From Calliopsis andreniformis (lineage: Eukaryota; Arthropoda; Insecta; Hymenoptera; Andrenidae), in assembly GCF_051401765.1 (NCBI RefSeq), contig NC_135064.1, forward strand, positions 27,440,001 to 27,504,000: 64,000 bases of DNA. The letters are read 5' to 3'. Below are positions 11,751 to 25,813 of this stretch, piece by piece. How positions within the stretch are numbered: position 1 is the first letter of the stretch; every line of letters begins with the position of its first letter. A program made the position numbers and the translations under genes. Under the pieces are notes generated by a model. The model ran no database searches, was not told where the DNA came from, and saw only the letters and a program-made list of their open reading frames with translations.

Positions 11751-14700
11751 CTGAATATTTTTTACGGGCAACTCGTAAAGCGGAAGTTGCAACTGCTTTC
11801 GTTATTAGAGGCGGAATAATGAAATTAGCTAATGGACGATCTATTACAACGTTTCGACTTTTATCTTAAGGGTGCATAGGAACTTCCAAAAAATTGGAAG
11901 GTATTAGTGTTAGTTACAAAAAATATGTTTAGGCATTTTACTATTTTATAACCAAAGTTCTGGTGATGATCACCCCTTGAATTTTTAAGTGAGAAAGTTT
12001 TCTAATATCCTTTCTTCATTTTGGAAATATAAATTCTATATTCTAGATCTCAATTAAGGCCTCAAATTGAATTTTTTGAAAATATGACATCTTTTTTTTA
12101 CCTTACAGTCACCATAGCTAGGTTCTGAACGTGATAAAAATTATGATACTTATTTTTTAGAACACCCAGAAACGAAATAGTTCATACAAAACATTGCTAA
12201 GGTCAGACTCAACGAGCGCAAGTCCAGAGAACTTGGATCCCTCATAGCGTGGCAATTAACGCGTTAAAGAATTCAAAGCGGAGAAGCTCTCGAGTCGTCC
12301 TCGAAGTTCATGACCCGAACACCGCGGCGAGCTTCATTTATCCAGTGAAACGTCTACAGATATACTTTCACGCGTTCGAGCAGCGAAGACACGATCCTCG
12401 TTGCATCAACCCTCGCAACACCATCCAAAGCGGGGAAACAATACTACCCACACCAGGATATCGAAACCGCGTAGTCCGCAGCGGTACATATTCAACTGCC
12501 TTGAATGCTTCCTGCTTCGAGTCGCTTCGCTACGATGCAATTGCATTCCGCCGAGTTCTGCCCGATAGCGATCCCTGATTTTATGACATTTCTGATTTTA
12601 CCGCAACCGAGGCGCTAAATACAGTGGGAGTCCGAATCCTGTTTATTGTCGCCGAAATTCGCTTTCTTCCATCTCAATTTTTATATTTGCTTTCATCGAA
12701 TACAGATAATTTTTTGGTGTCTGAGAGAGAGACGAAAGAAAAGGTTGTTATCTTAATTAGTCTCGGTAGTCACGAACCGAATCGGGTAAATCCAAGTTTG
12801 ATTTACCATTCACCTGTTTTATCTGGATGCAATTATGCACCCCTCCATTGTATATGAGGGGGTGAATACGTATATAGGCGGATTATGCAAAGGCTCATCG
12901 CTCGCCGCTGCTGGATAGCGAGACGAGCAGTCGGACGGTGGGACAGGGGGGTAGTAGGATGCTTTCCGCGTTTTGCTCGGCACCCCTGACTCACGTACAG
13001 CTGCATAACTCCATTGTTGTATCGATTGTTGGACCACGCGGCGGGCTTTACAGTTTATCCCCTCGGCAGGAGGGACTACGGGCGAAAGAGCGAAGGCTCG
13101 GCTTAACGAGCTTTTTCAAACTCGATTTTGACGGCGAAAGTGAGGGCAAGACGCGGGGACCTGTCAAGGAATAAACAGCTTCACACGTGACACCCCCTAT
13201 CGAATTTTTGCGAACAGTTCCTAGGACTCGATTATATAATACTCTCTGCCCTAGCATACGGTCTTCGTGAAATCCTTTTTCTCATCACAACTGAATTAAA
13301 ATAGGACTAGATTGTAACGGATTTGGGAGGAATTAATAAAGCAGTAAGCTTGTAAGATATTACTCGATTAGGGTGTCCTAAATTAGGTGATATAATTTAT
13401 ATTTTGGAATTGCTTCCAAATTGGAATGGAATTGAGTCCAAGTTTGATTTTGAGATTAGAAATAACTGAGGATGAGATTTAATTTTGAAATGATCCAAAA
13501 CTGATCTGAAATCGGGTTGGTCTACTATGAGATTTTGGATTGAATTTTTAATTATGTTAGGAACAGTAATAAAGGGAATCTAAAGGTTTAGAGATTCCAG
13601 CTTAAACATTTCATTTAAGAAAATATCTTCAGCTAGATGAAATTGGTATGTTACAAAGTTATACTTTGATTGTTACACGAAGGTAATTTACTCTCTAACT
13701 CACGCTGCAACGCATAGATGGCAATTATAATCTCAATTAAAATGCCGGCGGATGTCGAGCGTTTAGCAATTAACGGAATGTTTGTGCCTGCCACTAATTA
13801 CATACCTTCGTTACGCTTTCCCGACGTTACGCTTATCTTTGCATAATTTTATTTAACAAGTACCCCTCTGCGCGAAGCGTCGATCGAAAACGTCGCTTGA
13901 TTCCTTGGTGGAATCGTTCAAATTACGCAATCGCGTCACTGTTACAAGTATTCTAATTGCACGGTGCAGTCCCCCGAGCTGCATCACTTTCTTGTGATTT
14001 TTGTAAAACGATGTGCAGAGTGAAATAACGAATTTTTATAAGTAATTGAGAAAACGAGATACAAGCAAAATAATCAATAATCTTATATAATGGCATCCAT
14101 ACTCAGAAAAACTAATATCAAGGTAACATAAAATAGAAGAAATATGAGCCTCTTGTGTAACAAGGTTATTAACTGTAAGCTCATACTAAGGTGAATGCTA
14201 TATTTCTAAAAGAATTCTCTTTAACATAAAATTAGCAATAATTTCAATGCTGTACTTTAATTAGAATCAAAATCTATTAGCTATTTCTAACTAGTGACAT
14301 CAAAAGAGCCAATTTATTCTCTCATCCCTACTTGACTGAATAGTCACTAGAGGTGACCCTGAGCAATTAGTTAATTTGATTTTTACAAGACAAAAGATCG
14401 GTTAGTTTGTAACTAGAAGAGACCACAAACATTGAAACACTAACTAACATTCTGTCACGATAGGAGGAAAGCATGGCAATAAGAATATAAAAAGCAGCAG
14501 AGTATGTAATAGTTGCCCAGCAACACAATATTTACTCCGCAATCACGGCATCGAAGGCGAAATAAAAGCGGGGAGAAACACGTGCTGACGTCACTGACAC
14601 GTCCAATTATATTTTCCCAGAATTATTCTCGCGAAACGTCAGCGAGCGCCGACGGTGCGGCGCGGCGTCAGCGTGCTTTTATTTCCAGGAAACAAGCTCG

Positions 14701-15492
14701 CGCTTAACACCATTTTCACGGCGGAGGAAGGGCGGGAGACGCGACCGTATAATTAAAATAATAATTGTATTTAAACCGAGCGAATCGGTAGAATTTACAA
14801 AATTACGCGATAGAGGTGGATCTGACACACCGACGGACGCAAAAGATGCATGCACGTCAACGGCTCGTGTAATCAAAAGAGAAACGTAACCCCAGCCTAG
14901 GGGGTGGGTGTGGGTGGCGCAGGGAGGCGCGATTAAACGAAACGAGTTTAAAATCCAGGAGTCTAATGTACGTAATCCCGGGATGCAATTTATTTAGCGA
15001 TTCCCGCGTAAACGGACGTTTACACGCGCAACACCGAACAATCCGCAACGAGCGTCGTTTCGGATTTCAAAATATTAACGATTTCCTCCCTTCGGCTATT
15101 ATTTGCAATTACCCGTCGTGCGCGGATCGCGTTTCAAACGCGAATAACACGTCGTGTCCCGTGGACGAGCAATTTTCCCTTGGTTTCGCCTATCCTGTCC
15201 AATGGAAAAACGTACTAAGGGTCGCTTCAACTCATCCCGAACATCAGCACGCCTCGTTTACTTTAATTCCCGCAGATATGACGTTTGGATTAAATATAAA
15301 TCAAATTTCCTACCGAATTTTCGTGGTCCTGATGGTTACAGAGTTGGTTCTAGAAACTGGGCTGTTGCGGTGCTTTTTCAGGGGTGCATGAAAGCTTTAA
15401 GGCAGTAGAATCTTGATATTTGTTCATCGAGTTTTGAGAAGAGATACTTATTGTTAGCATGAGTGAGGTAAACTCAGCGTAATTTTCGTTGA

Positions 15493-15590
15493 CATTCAAA
15501 TATTCAAATTTTCAAATACTCAAAATTTCAAATTTTCAAATAATGAGATGTCCAGTTTTCCAAATATTCAAAGTCTCAATTTTAAAAAAG
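15493..15590. repeat. Degenerate ATTCAAAT tract (reverse orientation)
   Basis: Units such as attcaaat, tttcaaat and ctcaaaat, the reverse complement of the ATTTGAAT motif, run for about 50 bases. After a short break there is a second cluster (ccaaatattcaaagtctcaa). Confidence 0.6.
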
Positions 15591-18500
15591 TTTTTGAAAG
15601 TATGTATTTCACACTCTTGAAAGTGATTGTTCTCAAACGGTAGACGCAACTAATGCAATTCGATCTTTCCTGGATGACCTAATATTTCTGAAAGAATATT
15701 CCTTTAGTACATTTATTACAAAAAATTGAGCTCAACTTAATCACGTTAAAGGAATCCCTGATACAATATCTGCTAGAGATAACCGAAATTCAATCCAAAC
15801 TTTCTGCAGCTGCGTATTAAGAAACTCTGAGATTGATTTTAATTCAGGTTACTTTAAAATTAGTTAATTTTAAACGCTCTGAAGTTCTATTCTACGAATG
15901 GACGAAATATTCTCTTAGTCTCGTGGTTGGTTACTTAGCATTGGCTGCGTTAAATGAACGCGAAAAGAACAGGTAAAGTAAAGCACGCGGGAAAACAACC
16001 AGCCCACCCCCGCTTTCCACTTCGAGCAGGGCGGCGCGGCGGTTTGGGATATCGCCGTTCGCAAGTTGCGTAGCAACAGGCCAGGGTCAGATGGAAATAG
16101 CAGCGAATATTCAAGCAAATCTCGAGTCATAATAAAGCTCGATTCGCCTCCGTTATAAAGATACATTAGCGGCTTTATTTTGTGCTTTCGGGGATACAGC
16201 CTGCCCTTGGTCCCTCGCTTCTTGCCCGCCATTATTCTTCCCGACAAGTGTGTTTTCTCCCCGTAACTTTCGCGAGGCATTAACCGCTCGTTTCCCCGTG
16301 CCAACGAGATGAAACTCGAAAGAATAAGCAGCGAGAGGAAACAAGTAGAATTTTTTTAGTGCTGGAAAAATTGTGGCGCGCGACTACGTAAAATGTGGGG
16401 CAAACATGAGGGTCAAGAAGAAGAATATTTAATATGCGTGACATGTGCAGTTGGATTCAGGAAGAAGTATTAATCATAGGAAGGATCATAATATTGAGCG
16501 TTTTGATATAGTTCGAATTTTAGTAGCTGGAGAAATAGGGCTTCCCAAGAAAATTCCTAGCTCTTCAAAAGTAAAGTAAGGCTCCACCCCAAGTCCAAGA
16601 CTACTGCCCAACAGAGACTACTCTTCGAAGAGTAAAAGAAGGATTTTTAAGTACTGGGGAATTCCAAAAGAAACCGCGTTAGGAGAATCTCATCAGTATC
16701 AGGCGTTATAATACATCAAGATTTTTAAGATGAATGAAGAGGAACATCCCCGAATATTCGAACGGCGTAACCTTCCATAAATAGAAACGATCCGCCAGAG
16801 GGTGGAACGTTTCATCGGTGGAGAACATCCCCGTGGCGACGAAGCTATCGACGCGGCCCATTTGCCAACTCAAATTCGAGTCAGAGGTGCTTCAACAGTT
16901 TACGAGCTTCCTCTGACGGGGGCTGTTTTCTTGCCACGTCGTTAAGTTCTACTGCCTAGGAGGAGGCTCTTCCTTCTCTTTTTTTTTTCAGGGGCGAACA
17001 AGCAGGATCTGGATCGCAGACGCCTCAGCGTGCTTATCTACAAGAGGCCTCTCGAGACAGCCTGTTCTTGAGCTATTAGGAGCAGGCCAAATATCCACGG
17101 AATTATTTTAGAGCTAACCCCTTGCTATGGAAGCGACTGAAACACAGGGCGACTATTTGTTGAAATCATACTATTAGCAATACTTCATATAATATATAAC
17201 GCCAGTTTTGCTAACTCTCGTGGAAATAGACAGAGCTAGATAACAGCTGTGAAAGATTTACAGGTTCGAATAGTAATAGCAGTTTTATTTGAATGATAGG
17301 CAGTCCCTCACTTGCACCTTCATAAATTAATAGTAGTAATCTCGTAGGGAACATGAATACAATTTTACAATGTATGACAGTCCTTTGGCAATCCTTTGCC
17401 ACTTTCTCTCTTAACTTTCACACTCGATTCATTGCGTGGCTGACTCTCTCGCCATCATCTACTTATAATTAGTTTTGCTACCGCCCACTAGAGCTGATAT
17501 AGCAATGTCTGTCTGGAATATTTTGTCTTTGAAAAATTCTTCCTTTATTTACCCATAAACAGTGCTAGAGACATACGTCTCCAGAGAAACGACAGCGTTG
17601 CCTGTACAAAGTTGGTATCTCAAAATTTGGATACACAAACATCAAAGGTTCAGATAGAAATGTTGCTTCTATATATTTATATAGAAGCTGTCTATTATAT
17701 AGAAACCTCTGTGCTCCCACTGTGTTTGAATTTCAATCGAACTCCGGTTGCACTTAAGAAATAATGAAAATTGGAAGCTTACTGCCAAATGAAATTTTCC
17801 CTTCATATTAAATAAATATATTAAGCGTATAAAAGCAGACGGGGACATCGGGGATGTCGTTGGCATCCAAGGCTCGTTCCACCGTATATCGATTGCTTTC
17901 TTTCGCGTTCGTTCCACGTCCAGTAGAACGATAATATTGACTGCAGCAAGTCTTCCGTACACCACGCACGCCCATGTACGCCGCGCGCACAGACTCCTCT
18001 GGTATTTCATATCGGGTTTCACGAATCTCTCTCCTGTGTTTCCCTCCCCCCACTACCCCCTACCGCGTTCCTTTTCCGCTTTTCTTCTGTTTCTTACGCC
18101 ATAACTTTTTCTTCCCTTCCGCCTTCGGCTGGAGAGAGAGAACGGAGGGGTGAGGGAGCAGCTCTCGCTGCATACCGCCCCCAGTAACTCGTCTACCCGC
18201 CGCTGACTCTTACTCTTGCGCGTTTTGTTGTTCGTGCCGACGTTAGAAAGAAAGGAAACTACCTTTAACCGAGACCTTTAGTCCGGGGAACGAACCGACT
18301 GGAACGTGGAAAAGTGAAAGGCGAGGGAGTCGCGAATCCATACTGCGTATCGTGTTTGTGTTTCGAGTATAGTATATTTATACTGCGGTGTGTGTGGGAG
18401 TAGAGGGAATAACTTTCATGGGTTTTCATTCGGTAAGATATGATGAAAGAAAATACAGTTGAAATAAAGAAATCGGAATATTGGCTTTATATTATTCATA

Positions 18501-21500
18501 TTTAGTGACTGGATCCTTAAGTAGTATAACCATGAAATTGTGTAAACTATAGTAGTACAAAGTAGCGTTATTTCTGTCTCACTCTGTGGTATTTGGGAAA
18601 TTGACAATAAATATTTTGTTGCCTGGCACAGAAAATTATAAACGTTGACCCCGACGCTCGCGACCTCGCGACTTTACGATAAATAAGTATCTCGGTAATT
18701 TGATGCTCAAGCCATTAGAAGAAAAACAAAAGGACCATCCTGGGGTAGAATTTTCTGCCGGATAATTGAAATTGGAGCCTCGCTCTTATCGCGTGTTTTT
18801 TCCCTGGTGGTTCTCCTTTTACGTTTCTTTTCCCTGCTAAAAGAATTCTTTCTTCTTTAGCTCATGATTTTTTAATTTTATAGACACAGAGAGAAAAATA
18901 ATATAATATGTTTTTAATTAAAGTTAAACTAATGAAACCCTGTTACTACGGTTCATGTACCAGTGGCTACTTTTACAGTGTATTTTAATTCAATTATACG
19001 GTTGCACACATGATTCAACAGAAGGATATTTAACTAAACTTTTTAGCTTTTGAGAAATTAATAGATTTTATAGTGAGCAAGGCACCGAAAGAAAGAGATA
19101 ATGATGGTTAAGCTGTCGTTGGTGTTCTGGTTGTCCTAAATTATGGCGTTCCCCATTGGTGAACCGGTTTTTGCGTAAATTCTAATTAACATACCATCAA
19201 TTATAATTACGACAGACACGCCTGCCACCTGGCAGATTAATGTTTATGACCGGAGAGCTTTATGGACATGAATACATAACACGAAGTGTCCTGACTACCT
19301 AAGTGCAAATCTAATCGTACGTCAAAGTATTCGCGCTTTTATTGGCAGTAACATTAGGTAACGCACCTCTCATTGCTGTATTATGATTTGAAGTAGATTA
19401 TTGTAGTCCTGGAACAATCTGAATAGTTCTCGAATTTAGTTGCAATTTAATTTGTTTCATTTTAGAGGATAACAATAGCTGATAATTTAGAGCCAAACAA
19501 CTGAGAATGTTTTCTGATCAACCTAACATGTACTCACAGTTGTCCCTACAATCAAATTTTAGATAACCAAAAATGTTTGTTTACTTCGCATCCAGTAACA
19601 ATTGTTTCCAATACCTCGTGTCTCTCGATTGCAGCTGTGCGGATTCTGTAGTTTTGGTAACAGTTTTCAATCTAACGAATTTGTTTACAAAGGGACCCAA
19701 GTCACGTCACAGAATGCAAATTTCTGTGCAGGAACGAGAACACACGGTTACTTTGCGTCAAAGAAAGATTTATGTCAACGGGCCACGTTACGTCATAGCT
19801 CCGATGTATCTCACATGCAATAACGCAATTACTGTTATAATCGGGAAATCCTTGTATTTCAATATTCCTGGGGCAAAAATAGAATCGACGCTCACGTGCA
19901 CGGTCAACGAGCCTGCATTAATAGCAATAGGTTATATATTCGTCGCGTGACAAAGATATTTTTTAACGAAGCTTTCACTGCCAAAGACAGAACTCTATTT
20001 CCTTGCGTTTGTATGTCAGAGGAAAACTATTTTTATTACAATTATTGTACACTTGCAAAAATAGAATTCTATTCTTTTTTTAGGCTTTCAGTGTCCCTAT
20101 TAAATTGATTACATGTTAAATCTCTGATCAAAAGCATGGACTCCTAAAATACAGGATACTGCTAATATGACATTTGCTGCAACAATGATATATCTCAAAA
20201 ATCATAATTTTTAGATAAATGCAAGAAAAGAGGAAATTTTAGACTTATAAAATATAGAGCAATATGTGTATTTTAGGTCCTTGATAGTTGCAGCGCTGAG
20301 GTAACGTAAAAAGCCATTCCCTTTTGAACACGACTTCAACTTAGAGGTCTCAAATAAGACCTCAGGCGTTGGCAAGCTAAAATCTCACAATGGTACACCA
20401 TGTCTCTCTATCTTCAAAATTCAATTTTAGCTATATAAAATTTTCAAAAATTCCCTTCACAAAATACGAAAGACGAAATGCCACCTACGACGATAAACAA
20501 TTGTTAATTCGATACTTCTGTATTGAACATCTCCGAAGCTAGGCACGTGAATATTTTCCAGTGGCAAAAAGTGCGAAACATTTTTAACCGAGGCGCTCGT
20601 TGGCTGCGTCGCGTCTCGTGTTTCCGTTTTTCACGCTGACAGCCGTCAACGGGAACGCGTTAATTTTTACGCGGCCGGACCGCCCGCGCACGATATTCCC
20701 TCTGCAAGAAGTTTTATTGTGCCGTGGCGCGTAATTAACGATTAGTTACGGAACTTGTTTAATTACGAATTTAAATTACCAATATGACAGAAAGTTGGCG
20801 GAAGCGAAAATTAGCCAGGCGCGATTCGACGTAGCCGGTTGTTTCGAGACTGAACGGACACCGTCGCTTTCGCCTAACGAATACGACGACGGGCGCATAG
20901 TTTTCAACACGCGAGACGAAAAAAGAGGGAACTGGTCACATCTACACGCACACGTACAGGAAAAGTGGCGCAAGTTTTACTGTGGAAATATATTTCACGC
21001 GAGTTCGACCATCGTCCCTTCCCATTAGACCCAAGTTTCGCTTTAATTGTTAACCCACTTCCGGATCCGTGTCGTCGCGTGACGACCCCCGAACGCCAGA
21101 CTTTGCTTCGTGCCTCTGTCGTTCCTGTTCACGACTGTTACTTAACACTTGTTTTAGCGTCCGTCTATCTCTGTCATGACGGATTTTACGAGTTTCAAGC
21201 GCGATGAATTAAAAAATTTTATAGTGTTCACTATGGAGGGTCTTCGGTATAAGCCGAAAATATTTTTTTACGCTTCAAGGAGCAATGATTAGGTGAGGTT
21301 CATTAAACGAGCAGTGATACCTCAACTGGGATATTTTTTTTTAAGCGAAATCTCATCTGCAAATTTTTGTTTCCTATGATGTCGGTGATAGAAGTTACAG
21401 GAAAGTGGACATGGCTTGTCAAGTGAAACAATAGAAGAACAAATTTTTTTGACTTTCATATTTGTACGAAGCACTGGGTATATTTTTATGTCGCTATTTT

Positions 21501-22860
21501 AAGTTTGTCCAACCCTGCGTTTCGTTTTATATTATAATGTGAAGAAGGGAGGTGAAACACCCTTTGACACGCCATCGCACAATAAAGCAAAAGAGAAATA
21601 ATTGATCTTGCAACGTTGAAACTTTCGACCAAGTATTTTTGAAAAGTGGTACAGACTAAATCGGTAATGATACCCTCGTGGGTGTCTAAAATTTCTACAC
21701 AGGATATTCAGTGCGCAGTTCCATGCAGATGCTTAAAGTAGAATGACCACCCTGCGAGTTTCAGACATACAAAAATAGGTTGAAGTGGATGGTTGGTTAA
21801 CGCATTTTAAATCGCTGCAGTGTTACGTCGACCGTACTGTATAGTCCAGTAAAGTTCCTAGATGGTCATGAATTACACGTTCGTGCAACATATTGCGTTA
21901 CCTGTTTCGTAAAAATTACTCCTGCAAAAAATGCAGTTAATACATTGCTACGGAATATTCACCAAAGAAATATGAAAATCGCATGAATAAACTATCACGA
22001 ACACCTAACATTTTAATGCTTTGTTCAATGTGGAAATATAATTTCTTGAATAGTAACACGTATAATTATAGAATCTAGCAAATTTAATTAGCAACTTCTA
22101 ACTCTTCCCTCTACACCCCTCCACAGCCATAAATGCCAGACGACTATAAAAGAAACTAGGAATTTCATCGTTCCACAAAGTATAACGAAGTGCAGGAAAG
22201 CCACAACAGCTCGGGTTCCTTAACAAACACGATAGCAGTAAATTAACCGTTTCGCCGTAAGACTCGTCACCAAGTCGCGCTCGCAACTTTACGATACGCC
22301 CTCGGCTATTCCTCGCCGCGCTGATATCGATCGCGGCCGTCTGAAATTACGTTCCGTTGTCGCGGATTTACGCCCCCGAAATTTTACACGGGACCGTCGG
22401 TGCGAGCCGCGGCAGCCGGCCAAGAGGCGCGAGCATTCGCTTGAAAAATATTACCGACCGTATCACGCGGTGTCACGCGAGCCGCGCCACGCGGATTTTT
22501 ATTAACACCGGCCCGCTGTCGTGTTCGCCGCGGCCGTTGGCGTTTCTCTTTTTCACGGGCCGCGTCCGACGCGCGCGCCCTTAAATTAGGATGCAGCCCT
22601 CGCGCTTATCGTGCCCATCGAACGCACCGACCGACCCCTGCCCCGAGATTTCGCATAGATGATCGTTCTAGGGGTTCGATTAGGTGTTACAGGGAGGGTT
22701 AATGGCTCGTTTTCACGATACTTTACGATTTTTAGATGTTCCTTTTGGTAAGTACCTATTTCGTGATAACGAAATATGTTTATGTACCTCGATTCCACTG
22801 GGGATCATTTGAATTTTAGATTATTTGAAAATATGTGCATTCGGTATTCTGAGTAACTGA

Positions 22861-22930
22861 GTTTGAAAATTTGAAATATTGAATATTTGAAAATTTTAAT
22901 ATTAGATCGATTTATGATTTGAAAATTTTC
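22861..22930. repeat. Short degenerate TTTGAAAA/ATTTGAAT tract
   Basis: Imperfect units (gtttgaaaatttgaaatat, tgaatatttgaaaattttaa) of the same family as the 8-bp minisatellite. It sits in AT-rich DNA with no coding frame. Confidence 0.55.
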
Positions 22931-24059
22931 AACGCCTGAAATCTTCACGAATATTTTCTACATTATTATATCTTTCACGACTGTGGTAATAAGTAGTAAG
23001 CAAGAAGTTGGAGTATTCAAACCATTAAACACCAAACGATAAGTTACAAGTCGAAGCGTCTTCTGTAGCTCTGCTAAAGAGCCGTACAATTCAGCATCCA
23101 AAGAACCACTTAATTAACTGAAGCCTCAGAGGTAACGAAACCTCGTGTTTTAAGTTTCCCTCGGTTCTTTTTGGTTGGCTGCTCCCTCCCTGGAGAACGA
23201 CCAACAAAAATGTACATTCCAGTGTCTGCACGCGCGCGAGTTACAATACCATTCGACTCAATTACCTCCGACGAGGCGAGTTCACCTGAATTACACATTA
23301 CAATATCACGGAATAATAATAATAACAGGGATATTGTAACGCAATTACAGTCGTGCTTCTTCGACCGAGCCAACCGGTGGAACGTTTTCCCCCGAGGACG
23401 GGCCAAGGGATGGGTTGAAAGAAGAGAAGGAAAGAAAAATAAGCGGTTCCGTAAAGCGCGTTTTACGTTTCGTGAAAAGCGTCAGACTGATTCCTCGTCT
23501 GTGGATCGAGAGAGAGGAGATAGAAGGAAAGGAGACGCAGGGAGGCTCGAGTCGCACAAATTGAAGCCGAGATTAAGACGTCTGGGGAGATTAAGGTTTC
23601 CATGTTGATTAATTTAAATAGTTCCGCCGCGACGGTGGAGACAAAGGTATAGCCGCGGCTGTGGACCGTCTAAAGACGAGAGAATACCCGGCTGAAGGGA
23701 TGCATAGTAAACAACTCACTTTTCAGAGGCAGCCCCGAAGAATTAACGGACGTAATGCGGAGTTAAATGAAGTGTGCACCCGCGAAACTTTTGCCGAGTC
23801 GACGAGAGGATTACGCGCGCCGACCACGCCGCCGTTTGTCCAGCTCGATGAAATAATTGCGGCAACGTGGAAATTTCTTGTCGCGACGCCTCCAACAGCC
23901 GCCGAGAAAAAAAAGTTTAAGCCCAATTCTAAACTACTCCAACGAGCTTAATTTCGAGACTTCCTTAAGGGGTTTAGAAGTTTAGAGAGCTTTGAGTATT
24001 GCACAGATGATTTTACGATCGTGAGTTTAGTATGGAATATTTGTCTATATAGAATAATT

Positions 24060-24215
24060 TGTGCATGAAATGTAATGTGAAATGTGTCTGACTCAGGATC
24101 TATTCTACTCGCTTGGCTGTGTCTCACTTGGAACGTATTCTACGGATTTCACTGCGTCTGGTTTGGCTACTGCAGGATTGCAGTAGAATAAGTCCTAAGT
24201 CAGACACATTTCACT
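24060..24215. mobile_element. Third member of the 35-bp-unit family: near-palindromic core without ends
   Basis: Three forward units begin at 24084, 24119 and 24154, exactly 35 bases apart. They reach the hinge ctactgca-ggat-tgcagtag (24167-24186), and one reverse unit follows (agaataagtcctaagtcaga). The outer pair gtgaaatgtgtctgact and agtcagacacatttcac is inverted, so the whole block can fold into a long hairpin. No terminal ACAGGGT repeats are visible, so this is a decayed internal fragment of the same family. Confidence 0.6.
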
Positions 24216-25794
24216 GGAATTTCAGGCATTTTCTCAACAATGAATATTTTTGCCCTTAAATATTTGTATAGCATCTATATAGTATTTTCACATTGTGTAT
24301 CCATATGAGCTACACACCAGCCTTGATGTAGCGTTAATTATGCACGAAATCACTGAACTCTGAAGACTGCCTTCGGAAGCAACTAACAAGCTGTTATGCC
24401 TGGCGAAGCTTACATACGATTGCTTCAAGGAAACTAATAAAACCATATCCAGTATCGGGTAGTATGGAGTCGATAAATAGACGAAACTTTTTCCATCGAT
24501 ATCCGTTCTTGTACAATAACGATGTCTATGTTTTGCTTTCGGAAGGCTCCCGTAGTCAGGAGAGTCTCGAGAGAAACGATATTGAGGAGGTAAAGATGGA
24601 TAAGGTGGAGCGATCAGAAGGAGCCGGGCAAAAGAGAAAAGAAAGAAGCCTTTACTCTCGCTCGAGTGCGAACGGTGTTCTTTTAGCTGAATTGCTTCAG
24701 TTAATAAGTGATAAATACCAACGGTAGACGTCTTCTTTTTCCCGTATCGACGACGCCATGAAATAAAGAGCATATCTGATCCGCCATCGACCACGATGGA
24801 AAACCTCCAACATGTTTCATCGCGGGAACTATGTATCGCATTGTTTCAATAAATTGGTACATTTATATATGAGTGATTTTCACCGAAACGCGATTCGTCT
24901 ACGCTTCCAATGCATTTATTCATATCGAACAAATTTAATTACATCTAAATACGGCACAAATTCAATATTTGCTTAACGTATTATTCCACCAGGGGATATT
25001 CTGAATTTTCGGTGTTAATTATTGACCCTGCTACCTTTACATAAATTGTGAATCTTGTACTCTGTACATAAGCTTTCCTATAATTCTGTAATTTAGTTAC
25101 GGAAAAATAAAATACAAATGTTCAACTGAATCACCAACAGTAAGTGACGTTATGAATCAATACCATTCAATTCCATTGTAGAACAGTTTTTTTTTTCAAA
25201 GACATAGTAATAGTTCCCTCCTTCGCAGAAAAATATTTCATCCTCGTGTGTTTCAAATTTTAGGTAAATCTCACAATTCTCAAAACGTTGAAAACGAGGG
25301 CTCCGGTTTACGAAGCAGCCACATTTAGATCCTCAAGTTAACATAGTCCTACTTTTCCCACAAATAATTTCAAAACTAAAAAAATTCCCGCCATAGACCT
25401 AATCTACTCCAGAGATGAGTTCCTCAACTTCCCGACGCTTGCAACTCACTCACGGTCTCTAATTAACCAAGAAAACATATTCCCCGTTACCTCGATGAAA
25501 GCGTACCGACCACCTGCTGAACATTCGCAAAACCAACTGGACAAATTGCTCCCATAAATACGGCTTCCATTTCATCGGGGCGAATGTTTGACTTTCGAAC
25601 GGGTCGCATTAGTATTTCTTACCGAACGAGTCGAGGACAAGTTCAATCGTTTGGAGAAGAAATTTTCACGGGGGCGGCCGCGCATCGGTGGTCATTACCA
25701 GTACGCCATGGACGAAGTGGGTCGTTAACAATCTCGGGGCCAGGGGAAGAAGGCAGAAGTTAGGTCGAGCAGATGGAAGAATAGCGGAAAGGAT

Positions 25795-25813
25795 GGAAGG
25801 AAGGAAGGAAGGG
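25795..25813. repeat. GGAA microsatellite
   Basis: Four and a half tandem GGAA units (ggaaggaaggaaggaaggg) within a CpG-rich block of intron 2. GGAA is also the core of ETS-factor sites, but no role can be inferred. Confidence 0.8.

Noticed and set aside
16978..17067. Poly-T tract plus cag at 16991 followed by short open frames
   Set aside because: Two frames stay open for only about 25-28 codons, and no donor or upstream exon supports either.
22701..22747. Possible first exon ATG...TTTTG|GTAAGT on the plus strand, downstream of a CpG-rich block
   Set aside because: Only 16 codons and no following exon found; one donor match is weak evidence.
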